Source: Desulfotomaculum copahuensis
Lineage (GTDB): Bacteria > Bacillota > Desulfotomaculia > Desulfotomaculales > Desulfovirgulaceae
Assembly (NCBI RefSeq): GCF_001655685.1
Contig: NZ_LYVF01000099.1
Coordinates: 1 to 53,239, forward strand
Direction: 5' to 3'
DNA: 53,239 nucleotides
The notes under the pieces were generated by a model. That model searched no databases. It saw only the letters and a list, made by a program, of their open reading frames with translations, and was not told the origin of the DNA. This document shows positions 1 through 8,710 of the stretch, piece after piece (the stretch's first letter is position 1; each line of letters starts with the position of its first letter). The position numbers were made by a program, and so were the translations under genes.

Positions 1-11
1 CACGGCACACC

Positions 12-1391
12 TCAACTTTCGCAGATCGAAAGCTGAAGCCGTTCCTTGAAAAACACTGGTAAACGGGAAACAAAATGGTCTATAAACTCCCGGATCTTTC
101 TATCTGGAAGAAAAAGGAGCTCTTCCAAGCTTTCTTTCAGAATATCAAGGAGCAAGAACAATGCTTCAGAAAACTTGATATCCTGAAGTTCATCGCAATA
201 ATGGTAGAAAAGGTTGCCCAGTGTCCGGGGATCCTCATTGTTCCTTTTCTCTATAGCCAGCATGATGTACCGGCAGAACACGATGGTCGTATGTGCCACC
301 ATGGCATCATAGGAACGTCCCTGAAATTCTTTGCCTGGTTTCAAAAACGATTTGGACATCTTGAAGAAAACCTCAATATCCCAGCGTTTACCGTAAATGC
401 GGATGATCTCTTGTTCGCTCAAGGAAATATCTGTAGAAAGGAGAGCCAGCCATTTTTTCGACCGGTTGCGATCCCTGACAAAAACGATCTTTGCTTTAAC
501 CGGACGCCCTCCTTTGTCCCGGCCCAGTTCAACAACCACCGAGGCCAGGATCTTGGCCCGGCCGGGCTTCTTGTAGATATAGTTGTAGAGTTTTTTGAGA
601 TTCATCTGTTCGCCCAAATACCCGTAGAACACTTTCGGCATTGCCTTGAGCATGCAGATGGTCTGCAGGTTGTGTTCAAGAACTTTTATGATCACCGAAG
701 GGTAGGCAAACCGACTGTCAAAAAGAAGGTACTGGGCAGTCAGGTGGTAAGGACGGATCTGCCTTAGCAATTCAAAAATAATTTCGGTGGCTTTCCTGGT
801 ACTCTCAGCCCTTCTTTTATAGCCATTGGTGCGCTTATCAACTGGCTTCATACCGCAAAGACGATTTTTCTCCTTCTCTGAACTGAGCAGGGAAAAGGCC
901 AGCGGCAAAAACGTGTTTCCGTCGGACCAGCCTAGAGTAAGCATCCGGAAGCCATGTACAAACTTATTTTCTACGTGGTCAAATACTTTCGCCAGCAATT
1001 CTACGGTTTTGCTCCTGTTACGGCTGTAAAGGGAATCATCGATAATGAGCACTTTCACCCTATCCGCAGAAGTCAAATCGGAAATGGAGTTGTTGATCAG
1101 TGTAGAACTCAAAATCGCCAGGAATTTCCGCCAGTTATACCGGGAGGAATTTAAAAACCGGTAAATTGCATCCTTGGCCGGGTGTTCCTCCATGCGTTCC
1201 GTTTGCAATGTCTGGTACAGGTTTTTGCCAGTAAAAACCAGTGAAAAAATAAACCTGAACAAAAACAAGCAGGAAAAGCCTTTTTCCTTGTTAAAGTTAG
1301 CCTGACGAAGTAACCTGCCAATTTTATGGCATTTTAAAAAATTATCAACCTGGTTTTCAACTCCATACTTTTCTGGTAGAATAGAACTCAT
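12..1391 (-). CDS. IS4-family DDE transposase
   Basis: A 459-residue transposase that catalyses cut-and-paste movement of the surrounding IS. The C-terminal signature Y-(2)-R-(3)-E-(6)-K is complete in YGKRWDIEVFFKMSK and supplies the catalytic Glu. Candidate catalytic Asp residues are in LIIDDSLYSRN and in LLFDSRFAYP, the usual IS4 positions. The reading frame is intact and of full family length, so the element may be active. ATG at 1391 is preceded by AAAGGGATG about 8 nt upstream. The stop codon lies within the left terminal repeat, as in compact IS elements. The subgroup cannot be assigned by eye. Confidence 0.93.
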   Translation of the reverse strand: MSSILPEKYGVENQVDNFLKCHKIGRLLRQANFNKEKGFSCLFLFRFIFSLVFTGKNLYQTLQTERMEEHPAKDAIYRFLNSSRYNWRKFLAILSSTLINNSISDLTSADRVKVLIIDDSLYSRNRSKTVELLAKVFDHVENKFVHGFRMLTLGWSDGNTFLPLAFSLLSSEKEKNRLCGMKPVDKRTNGYKRRAESTRKATEIIFELLRQIRPYHLTAQYLLFDSRFAYPSVIIKVLEHNLQTICMLKAMPKVFYGYLGEQMNLKKLYNYIYKKPGRAKILASVVVELGRDKGGRPVKAKIVFVRDRNRSKKWLALLSTDISLSEQEIIRIYGKRWDIEVFFKMSKSFLKPGKEFQGRSYDAMVAHTTIVFCRYIMLAIEKRNNEDPRTLGNLFYHYCDELQDIKFSEALFLLLDILKESLEELLFLPDRKIREFIDHFVSRLPVFFKERLQLSICES

Positions 1392-1395
1392 AAAG

Positions 1396-1455
1396 CATCC
1401 CTTTCTATTTATAGAATTGTTTGGCGATGATTCTATTTTACCATAGAAAGGGATG
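1396..1455. repeat. Large inverted repeat upstream of the transposase gene
   Basis: CATCCCTTTCTAT (1396-1408) and ATAGAAAGGGATG (1443-1455) are a perfect 13-bp inverted repeat. A second inner pair, TAGAAT (1412-1417) and ATTCTA (1430-1435), extends the hairpin. The left arm holds the transposase ribosome-binding site (minus strand AAAGGGATG), so an RNA starting outside would fold the site into a stem. This is a common way for IS elements to silence read-through expression; that role is inferred. Confidence 0.65.
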
Positions 1456-1553
1456 TTTTTGTTATGTTATTACCGAAAAAACCAGGAATATCAAGGCTTT
1501 AGGACAAATTTCCTGTAGCGAAACTTGAGATAATTATAAAAAAGGGTGTGAGG

Positions 1554-2603
1554 ATGATCGGTGTTTTGAACCGCCTTTCCAAGTTAGATACCAGGATTTC
1601 CATCATTGTCAAGCAATTTAGCGATAATTCTATTGTAAGAATATATTGTAACGTTGTAGGTCTCTTCTTTGCTTTCGTTTTTGCGGCCTTGCTGGCACTT
1701 ATGCCAATATTATATCTATTCAACCCCTTCTATACAAATTGGTTTATCGTTCCTAATTTCAGCAATAAGAGGATAGAAATCGTTAAGCAAATAATATTGG
1801 AGAATGCGGGTAATAAGAGTGAATCGGCTGTAGTATCTATGTCAAATACATTCCCAGAGATCATGAATTACAAATATAAACTAAATGTTGCCTATTCTTT
1901 GGACCCTTATAAGTATGATAAATCAAAGAATTACTTTAAAATCCTAGTACCAAGCCACTCTAGGAGACGTTTCGTTGTAAAGTATATATTTCAATTAGGA
2001 AACAGGATTGAAATTACAAGGGGCAATATTGCGGTTGATGCAAGCGCTCCCACCATTCAATCATTTGATCCGACAGTCACAGACTCCAATAGAAATATTG
2101 ACAGCACCGCAAAGGCGATCACTGTGAACAACACCACTCCGTATGACAAAGCAGAAACAATATTTAAGTATGTGATTGATTATATGACTTATACCTACGA
2201 CTACAGATATGCTCACGCCGGAGCCGCATCCGCTTATTCAACAGGCAAAGGAGTCTGCGAAGAGTACGCGGGATTGTTTACAGTGATGGCACAAGCCGTC
2301 GGACTCCCATGTAGATATGATTATGGGATAAGAATCTCTGAATTGACAAATAGTTATCAGGAAATTAGCACAGGGCACGCCTGGCCCGAAATAAAACTAA
2401 AAGACGGACAGTGGGTGCCCATAGAAGTTACCCAGAATAATCCGGGCACTCGGCGTAGTATGGATTGGTTAAAAGCAAATCTTGACAGAGCTTTCAGGAA
2501 TTCCTATGGAATATATATACGTTTCAATATGGATAGTCAGGTTAGTAGCGTCAATGGAGGGAATATTACTAGCATGGGAATACTGCTTGTGAAGCAATTT
2601 TAG
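1554..2603 (+). CDS. Membrane-anchored transglutaminase-like protein
   Basis: A 349-residue protein with one hydrophobic segment near residues 35-60 and a C-terminal transglutaminase-like (papain-fold) domain. The catalytic Cys is in GVCEEYAGLF and the His in STGHAWPEI. The usual third residue (Asp in D-P/T motifs) is replaced by Glu in the PIEVTQ context. Such bacterial proteins act outside the membrane as cysteine proteases or cross-linkers; the substrate is unknown. ATG at 1554 has AAAGGG 7 nt upstream, better than the GTG two codons earlier. It is the only plus-strand gene between the IS and 14 kb and looks AT-richer than the minus-strand genes, hinting at separate origin. Confidence 0.8.
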   Translation: MIGVLNRLSKLDTRISIIVKQFSDNSIVRIYCNVVGLFFAFVFAALLALMPILYLFNPFYTNWFIVPNFSNKRIEIVKQIILENAGNKSESAVVSMSNTFPEIMNYKYKLNVAYSLDPYKYDKSKNYFKILVPSHSRRRFVVKYIFQLGNRIEITRGNIAVDASAPTIQSFDPTVTDSNRNIDSTAKAITVNNTTPYDKAETIFKYVIDYMTYTYDYRYAHAGAASAYSTGKGVCEEYAGLFTVMAQAVGLPCRYDYGIRISELTNSYQEISTGHAWPEIKLKDGQWVPIEVTQNNPGTRRSMDWLKANLDRAFRNSYGIYIRFNMDSQVSSVNGGNITSMGILLVKQF

Positions 2604-2785
2604 ATCAAACCAACAATGAACGTGATTATTATCGGAACAAGCGCAGTTGCGACACAAACAATAAGTCCCCACATAAAGACAATACTTGGGTAGCTTGGGA
2701 AAAATAATGTTGGCCCCATGAACACCAAAAACAGCCATCCGAGTATGATCGGTGCAACCATCGCTATCCGCGCCAATGTTTTCAA
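2600..2785 (-). CDS. Small two-helix membrane protein, TTG start
   Basis: A 61-residue hydrophobic protein with two or three predicted membrane helices and no recognised family. The start is TTG at 2785: the minus strand carries AAGGAGGA about 7 nt before it, an ideal ribosome site. It ends convergently, overlapping the last bases of the transglutaminase gene. An overlapping antisense-like frame (2469-2807) lacks such a site and was discarded. Confidence 0.6.
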   Translation of the reverse strand: MKTLARIAMVAPIILGWLFLVFMGPTLFFPSYPSIVFMWGLIVCVATALVPIIITFIVGLI

Positions 2786-2903
2786 AATACGTTCCTCCTT
2801 CTTTCACGAAGACTTCCCAAGAAAAAAATCAAGGTCCCGGCAGAACGGCCGGAGTCGATACATTCTTCTGACTTCAATCAACACAGCAAACCCCGCCTCC
2901 GCC

Positions 2904-3530
2904 TTATCCACCGACGACCCTCCCCACCGCCATAATTTTCATCCCCGCCAACGCCGCCACTACGTCCCCCGAAAACCCCTGCCGCTCCAGTTCCATAAGA
3001 GCCTCGGCCCGGGTGAAGCTCTTGTCCCGGTATGGCCGGTGCTCCAACAGCGCCGTGAAAACCTCCACCGCACCAACGATCAGCGACAGCGGGTGAATTT
3101 CACCACCTTTCAGCCCGCACGGATACCCGGACCCGTCGGCCCGCTCATGGTGTTCCTTCACTATGCGGCACACCAACTCCGGCGCATCCGGCCAGTGCTC
3201 TCGCAGGTAATACTCTCCGGCAACAGGATGCGCCTGGACCAGCTTTCGGTCATTGTCGTCCAGGCCAGCTTTGTCCACTAAAATTTTCGGCCAGTGGCTT
3301 TTCCCACAGTCGTGGAAAAAGGCCCCCTGTGTGAGAAGATCCAATTCTTCCCCGGTAAAGCCCAGTTCCCGGCCAACGGCTTCGGCGTAACCCGCAGTGG
3401 CGATGGCGTGGTGGTACAGCGTTTCATGCCAGGCCAGCATTTGTACAGCCAATTGGTTTTGCCCCTGGTACTTGAGCATTTCGTTGAGCCATTGGGGGGC
3501 GTGGGGTCTGTATAGCATCAAGTTTTTCAA
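2904..3530 (-). CDS. HD-GYP domain protein
   Basis: A 208-residue single-domain protein of the HD-GYP phosphohydrolase family, whose members degrade cyclic di-GMP. The metal-binding HD motif is HDCGKSHWP (usually HDIGK) and the hallmark HHERADGSGYP is intact. No sensor, receiver or membrane segment is present, so it is probably cytosolic. TTG at 3530 is the likely start because GGAGGTGT sits 7 nt upstream; the longer frame to 3593 would run through a terminator hairpin. The C-terminal end may be degenerate or short. It is the natural counterpart of the GGDEF domain encoded at 30203-32449. Confidence 0.85.
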   Translation of the reverse strand: MKNLMLYRPHAPQWLNEMLKYQGQNQLAVQMLAWHETLYHHAIATAGYAEAVGRELGFTGEELDLLTQGAFFHDCGKSHWPKILVDKAGLDDNDRKLVQAHPVAGEYYLREHWPDAPELVCRIVKEHHERADGSGYPCGLKGGEIHPLSLIVGAVEVFTALLEHRPYRDKSFTRAEALMELERQGFSGDVVAALAGMKIMAVGRVVGG

Positions 3531-3560
3531 AAATGACACCTCCGTAGTAAAAATAGGCAT

Positions 3561-3584
3561 AAAAATAGCCCGGAAGATCCGGGC
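3561..3584 (-). terminator. Intrinsic terminator
   Basis: On the minus strand GCCCGG, loop, CCGGGC is followed by TATTTTTA. It lies just after the stop of the N-formylglutamate-amidohydrolase-like gene and separates it from the HD-GYP gene. Confidence 0.75.
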
Positions 3585-3622
3585 AAAAATCATCGTTTCA
3601 ATAGCAAAAAGGTAGCTATGCC

Positions 3623-4288
3623 TTAAAAAGCATGATTAAATTCTTCCACTAATTGGCTGAGCAGATGTATTATGGATTCACCATACTCTTTGCGTAGGGT
3701 CAGCGAAACTTCCACTTGCGCAGTGTTGAAATTTGAACCATAACCTTCATATCGTTTCCCGTCACCCAGGCGGTGGAATGCCTTAGATTCATTTCCAACA
3801 AAGTATCGGTCCATAATAACGCTGGTTTCCGCAGGCAGAATTTCTTTGGCGAGGGCTGTCGCTGAACCATAGAGCCATTCCCTAACGTCTTCCGAACACG
3901 AATTTCCCTGGCAGGTGCCTATTTCGATAGCATGCCGACCATGATTATTATCCACCATTCCGTGAATTGCCAAATGCAGATACGGGGCGGTGATCAGTCC
4001 TGTTCTCTCATTCAAAATACGGCAGTGGCTTAATATTTCTCTTATCACTTGGCGATACTCTTCTATAGCTTCCCGGTTGGAAGAGCTTGGAGGACGGTTT
4101 AAGTCCGCTTCGGTTCTGGAAACCGTCGCTATTATGCACGCACACCCGGTGAGACGTGCAACTCCTGCAACAATTTCAGCCGTATAAAGATCGGCTTTCG
4201 GAGAAGTAGCGTGCACCGCATCAACATGCGCCCGCAACTCGCCGTTACCTAACCAATACTTCACAAACCTACCTTCAGTGAATACCAT
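3623..4288 (-). CDS. N-formylglutamate amidohydrolase-like protein
   Basis: A 221-residue protein resembling the N-formylglutamate amidohydrolase family (zinc-dependent amide hydrolases). The matching parts are SRTEADLNRPP, near the hallmark SR-x3-DLNR, then LAIHGM with a candidate metal His, and IEIGTCQGNSC, which matches the IGT-x-NG-x-SC segment. It is shorter than typical members and its N-terminus lacks the usual PHAG motif, so the true substrate may differ from formylglutamate. ATG at 4288 has GGGGAGG upstream. It is followed by its own terminator and appears monocistronic. Confidence 0.6.
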   Translation of the reverse strand: MVFTEGRFVKYWLGNGELRAHVDAVHATSPKADLYTAEIVAGVARLTGCACIIATVSRTEADLNRPPSSSNREAIEEYRQVIREILSHCRILNERTGLITAPYLHLAIHGMVDNNHGRHAIEIGTCQGNSCSEDVREWLYGSATALAKEILPAETSVIMDRYFVGNESKAFHRLGDGKRYEGYGSNFNTAQVEVSLTLRKEYGESIIHLLSQLVEEFNHAF

Positions 4289-4336
4289 CGTTTACCTCCC
4301 CCAGTAAACTCGCTAAAATGGAATGCATGGAATAAA

Positions 4337-5761
4337 TCATGGATTACATATTTTACATGGAACATATCCCGCTTTAATAGCATCATCCCGCGTTTTAAAA
4401 TAAACCCTGTTACCCTCCGACGGTAACGAAGAACAAGACGGTAAATGAAACTTTTTTGTATTTTTATTTCCAATGTATCCGCCTGCTACCGGGATTATTG
4501 GGGCCGTAGGAGTAATCACTGTATTGGTATCAGGTGCCCTTGGTTTAACCGTGCTCCTCAGCTTTTCCACGGTAATGTTATTCCCGTTGGACGTAAACAC
4601 CATCGTTCCGTCCTGGTCGGTCCGGTAGACCTGAACCCCGGCATTCGCTAGTTTAGCGAGCGTCCCTTTATCAGGATGACCGTAGTCGTTACCCGCACCA
4701 ACAGAAATGACCGCATATTTCGGAGCTACCGCTTTAAGAAAAGCTGGACTTGTGGAACTACTGCTGCCGTGGTGCCCCACTTTGAGCACGTCCGCCTTCA
4801 GGTTTGCCCCGGAATTTAGCATTTCACCTTCCGACTGAGCTTCGGCGTCTCCGGTCAAAAGGAAGGGGATATTACCGTACTGAATCCGAGTCACGGCGGA
4901 CCAGTTGTTCAGGTCATCATAACTGGAACCCACGGGAGCAACAAAGTTGACTTTCAAGTTTCCCTGGTCGAACACCGTTACGCCGGCTTTAGCGGTGATA
5001 ATTTTTAAACCTTTTGCTTTTAGCGCTGTCAGAACATCCTCGAATGTTTTGGTGGTAGTTGTAACCCGAGGCATAAAGACCTGGCCGCTTTCAAATGACT
5101 GGATCACGTTATCCATGCCACCAATATGATCTTCATGAGGGTGGGTGCCTATCAAGAAGTCAATTTTCTTTATTCCCTGTTGTTTCAGGTAGGATACCAC
5201 TGCCGGACCGTCATCGTTGTTTCCGGCGTCCACCAGCATATTCTGTCCATTTGGGAACTGGACCAAAATGGAGTCGGCTTGGCCAACGTCAAGAAAGTGA
5301 ACTTTAATTGTCCCAACTGGTGTATTGCTTTGGCTACCAGAATCGCCAGAAGTAATGGTAACAACCTGATTGGTTCCGTCCCAGGCAACCCCGGCACCTA
5401 TCGCTTCACTAACAAATCGTAGCGGAACCAATGTGCTTCCGCCAATTACTCGTGCCGGTTCTTGCAGAGTAACGGGTTTCCCATCTTTGTATGCTATTTT
5501 TTCTCCAATGGAAAGCTTTACAGATATACCATTTTTTATGGCAAAAATAGTTTGCGTTGTTCCATCCCAGTTTACTTGTGCCCCGAGCGCCTGAAATATT
5601 GCCCTGAGAGGAACCAGCGTGACATCATTTTTAACTATTGGCAGGACATCGAATCTCACGCCTTGACCATTAACGAATACTTTTGGTGTGGCAGATGAAG
5701 GAGTTGCATTTAGAAAAAGTAGCAGTATAAGCGATATCAGTAATGATATTGGTTTTCTCAT
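4337..5761 (-). CDS. Secreted ComEC-like metallo-beta-lactamase with stalk and Ada-type domains
   Basis: A 474-residue exported protein built from three modules. After a signal peptide (residues 1-25) comes a copper-amine-oxidase-N-like stalk domain (about 26-140, with repeated LVPLR motifs). The second module is a ComEC/Rec2-type metallo-beta-lactamase hydrolase (about 155-410), with metal motif THPHEDHIGG, LLTGDAE and VGHHGS. The third is a C-terminal Ada-like zinc module (about 425-474) with four cysteines in LPSCSS and VPCKICNP. Family members are thought to cleave nucleic acids or phosphoesters outside the cell. The DUF3006 gene lies 18 bases upstream, a frequent partner of ComEC-like hydrolases. 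ATG at 5761 follows AAGGGGG. Confidence 0.9.
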   Translation of the reverse strand: MRKPISLLISLILLLFLNATPSSATPKVFVNGQGVRFDVLPIVKNDVTLVPLRAIFQALGAQVNWDGTTQTIFAIKNGISVKLSIGEKIAYKDGKPVTLQEPARVIGGSTLVPLRFVSEAIGAGVAWDGTNQVVTITSGDSGSQSNTPVGTIKVHFLDVGQADSILVQFPNGQNMLVDAGNNDDGPAVVSYLKQQGIKKIDFLIGTHPHEDHIGGMDNVIQSFESGQVFMPRVTTTTKTFEDVLTALKAKGLKIITAKAGVTVFDQGNLKVNFVAPVGSSYDDLNNWSAVTRIQYGNIPFLLTGDAEAQSEGEMLNSGANLKADVLKVGHHGSSSSTSPAFLKAVAPKYAVISVGAGNDYGHPDKGTLAKLANAGVQVYRTDQDGTMVFTSNGNNITVEKLRSTVKPRAPDTNTVITPTAPIIPVAGGYIGNKNTKKFHLPSCSSLPSEGNRVYFKTRDDAIKAGYVPCKICNP

Positions 5762-5779
5762 ATTTCCCCCTTATTAAGA

Positions 5780-5980
5780 TTAATCCTCAAAAAGGTCGTC
5801 TGCCTGCCTTTTAATCGCTTCTGCCCTATCAGCAGTAGCTTTTTTGTCAACAGTAATATTTATTTTAATTACATCACCTTCCCGTGCATCATTTGGAATA
5901 AGAGGTTTTGGAATGTTAAATGTCTCCTGATTAAATTCAACAACTGCCCAACTTCCCTCAAAGCGGTCTATAATTAACAT
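5780..5980 (-). CDS. DUF3006 family protein
   Basis: A 66-residue protein with the DUF3006 hallmark IDRFEG-x3-VVE at its N-terminus, then an OB-like small beta domain and an acidic C-terminal helix. The function of the family is unknown; it is often adjacent to metallo-beta-lactamase-fold hydrolases, as here. ATG at 5980 has GGGGAGGTG 5 nt upstream. It is probably the first gene of a two-gene operon. Confidence 0.85.
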   Translation of the reverse strand: MLIIDRFEGSWAVVEFNQETFNIPKPLIPNDAREGDVIKINITVDKKATADRAEAIKRQADDLFED

Positions 5981-6028
5981 AGAACACCTCCCCAGTTTTG
6001 TTACTCACTCGTTATTTTCGTTAATTTT

Positions 6029-6034
6029 ATTATA
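6029..6034 (-). promoter_or_regulatory. Candidate -10 box for the DUF3006 operon
   Basis: Minus-strand TATAAT lies about 50 nt before the DUF3006 start. No good -35 box is seen at 17 nt, so the promoter is weak or activator-dependent. Confidence 0.4.
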
Positions 6035-6062
6035 CTAGGGTTACCCCAAAAAGAATGTCGAA

Positions 6063-6302
6063 TTATGCTAATTTCTTTTTTATTTTTTCTTTCCGCTCAG
6101 ATAATAGTTGAATCGGAGCGATGTCTACCGTAAGCCGTTGATGGGGAGCGCCGCAGACGGCATATGCCGCAACTCCATTGAAGCAGGCCGCCCACCACCG
6201 GACGGCCTGCGATTTTCCTATACCTTTATCCCTCCACCTGCCGAACATCTCTGCCACCCAGTCCACCGCAATCTCCGTCATAACCCAAAACCCCACCGCC
6301 AT
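6063..6302 (-). CDS. Small hypothetical protein
   Basis: A possible 79-residue protein beginning MAVGFWVMTEIAVDW, or seven codons later at 6281, where GGTGGGG lies 9 nt upstream. It has an amphipathic N-terminal half and a very basic tail (SERKEKIKKKLA). The longer frame (to 6527) would overlap the CHAP gene by 110 bases and is unlikely. No family is recognised. The C-terminal composition and the good ribosome site are the only evidence. Confidence 0.3.
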   Translation of the reverse strand: MAVGFWVMTEIAVDWVAEMFGRWRDKGIGKSQAVRWWAACFNGVAAYAVCGAPHQRLTVDIAPIQLLSERKEKIKKKLA

Positions 6303-6415
6303 GTCCACCGTAGGCCGCTGGTACGCCACTTGCATGGCACACGGGATCTGCGAAAACAGCGGCCTTACCGGGACGACGCAGAAGGCTTTGGCCGAGGACG
6401 CGAGCAAGGTAACTA

Positions 6416-6934
6416 TCATCTCCCCAGCGTCAAAAATCCCACACCCTTCATCCCTCCCGGCGGCCAGTAGTAGTAATTGTCTCGGTATTCGCATCCGTGC
6501 CACACATCCCATCCTTTGGGCGGCCATATACCGCTTTCACGGACGCATATCACCTGCCAGCCTTTGGGTTGGATGTTGTCCACCGCGTACACCCAGGCTA
6601 CATGGCCGTAATGATCATTGGTGAACGATTTGCCCCCATTGAGCGCGTCCAGGGCTATCGGTTGGAAAACCATAATGCTGCCGGCCACCGGTTTGTTCAC
6701 GGCGCGGACGTGGTAAACCTGGCCCGTTACCGTGTAGGCTGCCGCGCCGTCAAGGGTCCTCCAGCATCGGGCGTCTCCAGCCCATGGTAAATCAACGCCC
6801 CAATGCTGCTTCGCCATTTCCCAGGCGTACCAGCAGCAGTTTCCGCCGTCCCAAAGTGTGTACGGGTTAGCCAGGGCCGGTGCGGGCAGTGCAAGAGTTA
6901 GGGCAATGACGACAAACAGGGCAATTTTGCGCAA
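6416..6934 (-). CDS. Secreted CHAP-like amidase/peptidase
   Basis: A 172-residue exported protein with a signal peptide ending near PAPALA and a CHAP-type (NlpC/P60 superfamily) domain. The catalytic Cys lies in GNCCWYAWEMA and the His in HYGHVAWVYAVD, followed by an acidic residue in VRESG. CHAP enzymes cut peptidoglycan peptides or act as endolysins. TTG at 6934 is the likely start (AAGGAAGGTG, 6 nt spacing); the GTG three codons upstream sits too close to the site. It could remodel the wall for the surface machinery encoded further right. Confidence 0.75.
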   Translation of the reverse strand: MRKIALFVVIALTLALPAPALANPYTLWDGGNCCWYAWEMAKQHWGVDLPWAGDARCWRTLDGAAAYTVTGQVYHVRAVNKPVAGSIMVFQPIALDALNGGKSFTNDHYGHVAWVYAVDNIQPKGWQVICVRESGIWPPKGWDVWHGCEYRDNYYYWPPGGMKGVGFLTLGR

Positions 6935-6971
6935 TCGAATCACCTTCCTTTCCAGGAAAATATCCCTGAAA

Positions 6972-6995
6972 AAGAAGCCCCGCCGGCCGGCGGGG
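6972..6995 (-). terminator. Intrinsic terminator
   Basis: A perfect 18-bp palindrome (CCCCGCCGG CCGGCGGGG, 6978-6995) is followed on the minus strand by CTTCTTTTT. It lies between the beta-propeller gene and the CHAP gene. Confidence 0.75.
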
Positions 6996-7045
6996 GTATA
7001 GAGAATCCGCGAAGATTTTGCTGTGTTATTATGCCCAGTTTTGCG

Positions 7046-7070
7046 AAAAAGCGCCGCCCGAAGGCAGCGC
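7046..7070 (-). terminator. Intrinsic terminator of the beta-propeller gene
   Basis: Minus strand GCGCTGCC, loop TTCG, GGCGGCGC, then TTTTT, 12 bases after the stop codon. A second terminator follows it at 6972-6995. Confidence 0.9.
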
Positions 7071-7082
7071 CCACCCTATCGT

Positions 7083-8660
7083 TCACTTCGTCACGCTCAC
7101 CGTTTGGATACCGGCATCCCATCCCACATGATACCCGAACGCTTCGGCCACATACCGGGCCGGCAGGCAAATGCGGCCGTCCTTTTCCACCGGTGCCACG
7201 TCCATGGTGTTAGCCTGGCCGTTGACGTAATAAGTAGTGCTGCCGATGACAAGCTTCACAGTCACACCGTTCATGGTCAGCGTGGCCGTGTTGGTGTCGC
7301 TGTCCCATGTAATGGCGTTATCCGGCACGCCCAGGGATTCAGCCAGGTAACGCACCGGGACGTATGTCCTGCCCTGGTCGGTGAAAGGCGCGGCGTCCAT
7401 GCTGTACACCTGACCGTTTACGGTATAGCTTTTTTGCCCGATGACGAATTTAATGTCCTGCGACGATGCGGCCGGTGCGGGCGGCTGGTTCCCCTGATCC
7501 GTATTGCTCACACTTTGATTATTCTGCTGGCTGCCTTGCATATTGCCCTGGCCGGCGGCAACTTGCTGACCGGCCGGCTGGGGCGCGTTTACCGATGTCC
7601 ATTCCAGGCCGCTGTCGGTTACCGCATAGAGTTCATCAGGACTTCCCTGATATAAGTATAATCCTGCGATTTTATTGTTCTCCAAACCGATATTTTGCCA
7701 TGCGTTTCCCTTATCCCACGAAGCGTAAATACCTTTTTGGGAACCGGATGAATAATCGGTGCCCACATACATACCGGTATTACCTATGGCAACGCTGGTC
7801 GCTCCCCGGTGGGCATATATATTTTTCCACGTCTTGCCCTTATCTGCGGACAGGTAAACACCTTTCGAGGGTACCACTACGGCTATGGTGCCGTCCTGGG
7901 ACGAGAACGCGATGTCATAATAGCCATCCGCCAGGGGCAGATCTGCTTTGGTGAAGCTGCTTCCTCCGTTTGCGCTGATGTACACACCGTCCTGGGTTTG
8001 GATGAGCATGGTTTTGTCCGTGGCAAAGTTGGGCGACAGCTTGATGTTATAGACATAGCTGCCGGCATAGTAAAGCTCCTTCCACGCGGTTGGATCGTAA
8101 TCCGTTATGCTCGGGTTGCCGTAGAATATCTCCGGCCCGGCGGCGGCGTACATGGTGCCGTCAGGTCCGAAGGCAAACCCGGGCGGGTACTTCGGCGTAC
8201 CCGGCAGGGATGATTGAACCTGCGGCGTTATATTGGTGAATTGCAGCGGATTGGAAGATATGTTTGTCGCATACAATCCCGCTGTGGTGGATATTGCCGC
8301 CAGATCCGGAACAAGCGGTGAAACGAACATTCTGGCTGTAGGCTGTTTAATGGTCGAACCGGAACCGTACACCAAACTATAGTTTTGCTGTACCGATACC
8401 GCGCCGGATGCCGCGGAAGGCTCCGTCCAGGAGTTGCCGCCGTCTTTGCTTTCGTAAAGCGCCCCGCCTGTAGCCATATACACCGTCTTGTCCTGCTGAA
8501 AACCGGGTGACAGAGCAACATACGTCGGCGGCGGCACAGTGCCGATGGAAATGGGTATCGGCGGGTTAAGTTGGGTCCACTGCTGCCCGGCCAGCGCCGG
8601 TAATGGCGCGGCTGAAAGCAGCAGGCCGGTTAGGGCTGTAGCGACGAGTTTCTTGAGCAA
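7083..8660 (-). CDS. Secreted BNR/Ycf48-like beta-propeller with stalk domains
   Basis: A 525-residue exported protein. After the signal peptide (LLKKLVATAL to PALAG) lies a beta-propeller with several BNR/sialidase-type turns: ESKDGGNSW, SANGGSSF, SADKGKTW and SWDKGNAW. A Gln/Asn-rich linker follows, then two copper-amine-oxidase-N-like stalk units at the C-terminus (about 400-525, with YVPVRYLAESLG and CLPARYVAEAFG). The stalk units probably bind wall or self-assemble, and the propeller is a binding platform; both roles are inferred. TTG at 8660 is chosen because AAAGGGGG sits 8 nt upstream; the frame to 8750 adds a non-signal sequence. Confidence 0.8.
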   Translation of the reverse strand: MLKKLVATALTGLLLSAAPLPALAGQQWTQLNPPIPISIGTVPPPTYVALSPGFQQDKTVYMATGGALYESKDGGNSWTEPSAASGAVSVQQNYSLVYGSGSTIKQPTARMFVSPLVPDLAAISTTAGLYATNISSNPLQFTNITPQVQSSLPGTPKYPPGFAFGPDGTMYAAAGPEIFYGNPSITDYDPTAWKELYYAGSYVYNIKLSPNFATDKTMLIQTQDGVYISANGGSSFTKADLPLADGYYDIAFSSQDGTIAVVVPSKGVYLSADKGKTWKNIYAHRGATSVAIGNTGMYVGTDYSSGSQKGIYASWDKGNAWQNIGLENNKIAGLYLYQGSPDELYAVTDSGLEWTSVNAPQPAGQQVAAGQGNMQGSQQNNQSVSNTDQGNQPPAPAASSQDIKFVIGQKSYTVNGQVYSMDAAPFTDQGRTYVPVRYLAESLGVPDNAITWDSDTNTATLTMNGVTVKLVIGSTTYYVNGQANTMDVAPVEKDGRICLPARYVAEAFGYHVGWDAGIQTVSVTK

Positions 8661-8710
8661 GAAACATTCCCCCTTTGGGCTTTTATATTTTATTTCGGAT
8701 ATGTGAACAA

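Larger units (their letters stand above)
11..1529 (-). mobile_element. IS4-family insertion sequence
   Basis: A 12-bp imperfect terminal inverted repeat (11 of 12 matching) is visible: CTCAACTTTCGC at 11-22 and GCGAAACTTGAG at 1518-1529. Together they would delimit a 1.52-kb element, a normal size for IS4 elements, with one transposase gene filling it. The bases outside (1-10 and 1530-1540) do not match, so no target duplication is seen. Only ten bases lie left of the element, so the left boundary is uncertain. Confidence 0.7.
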
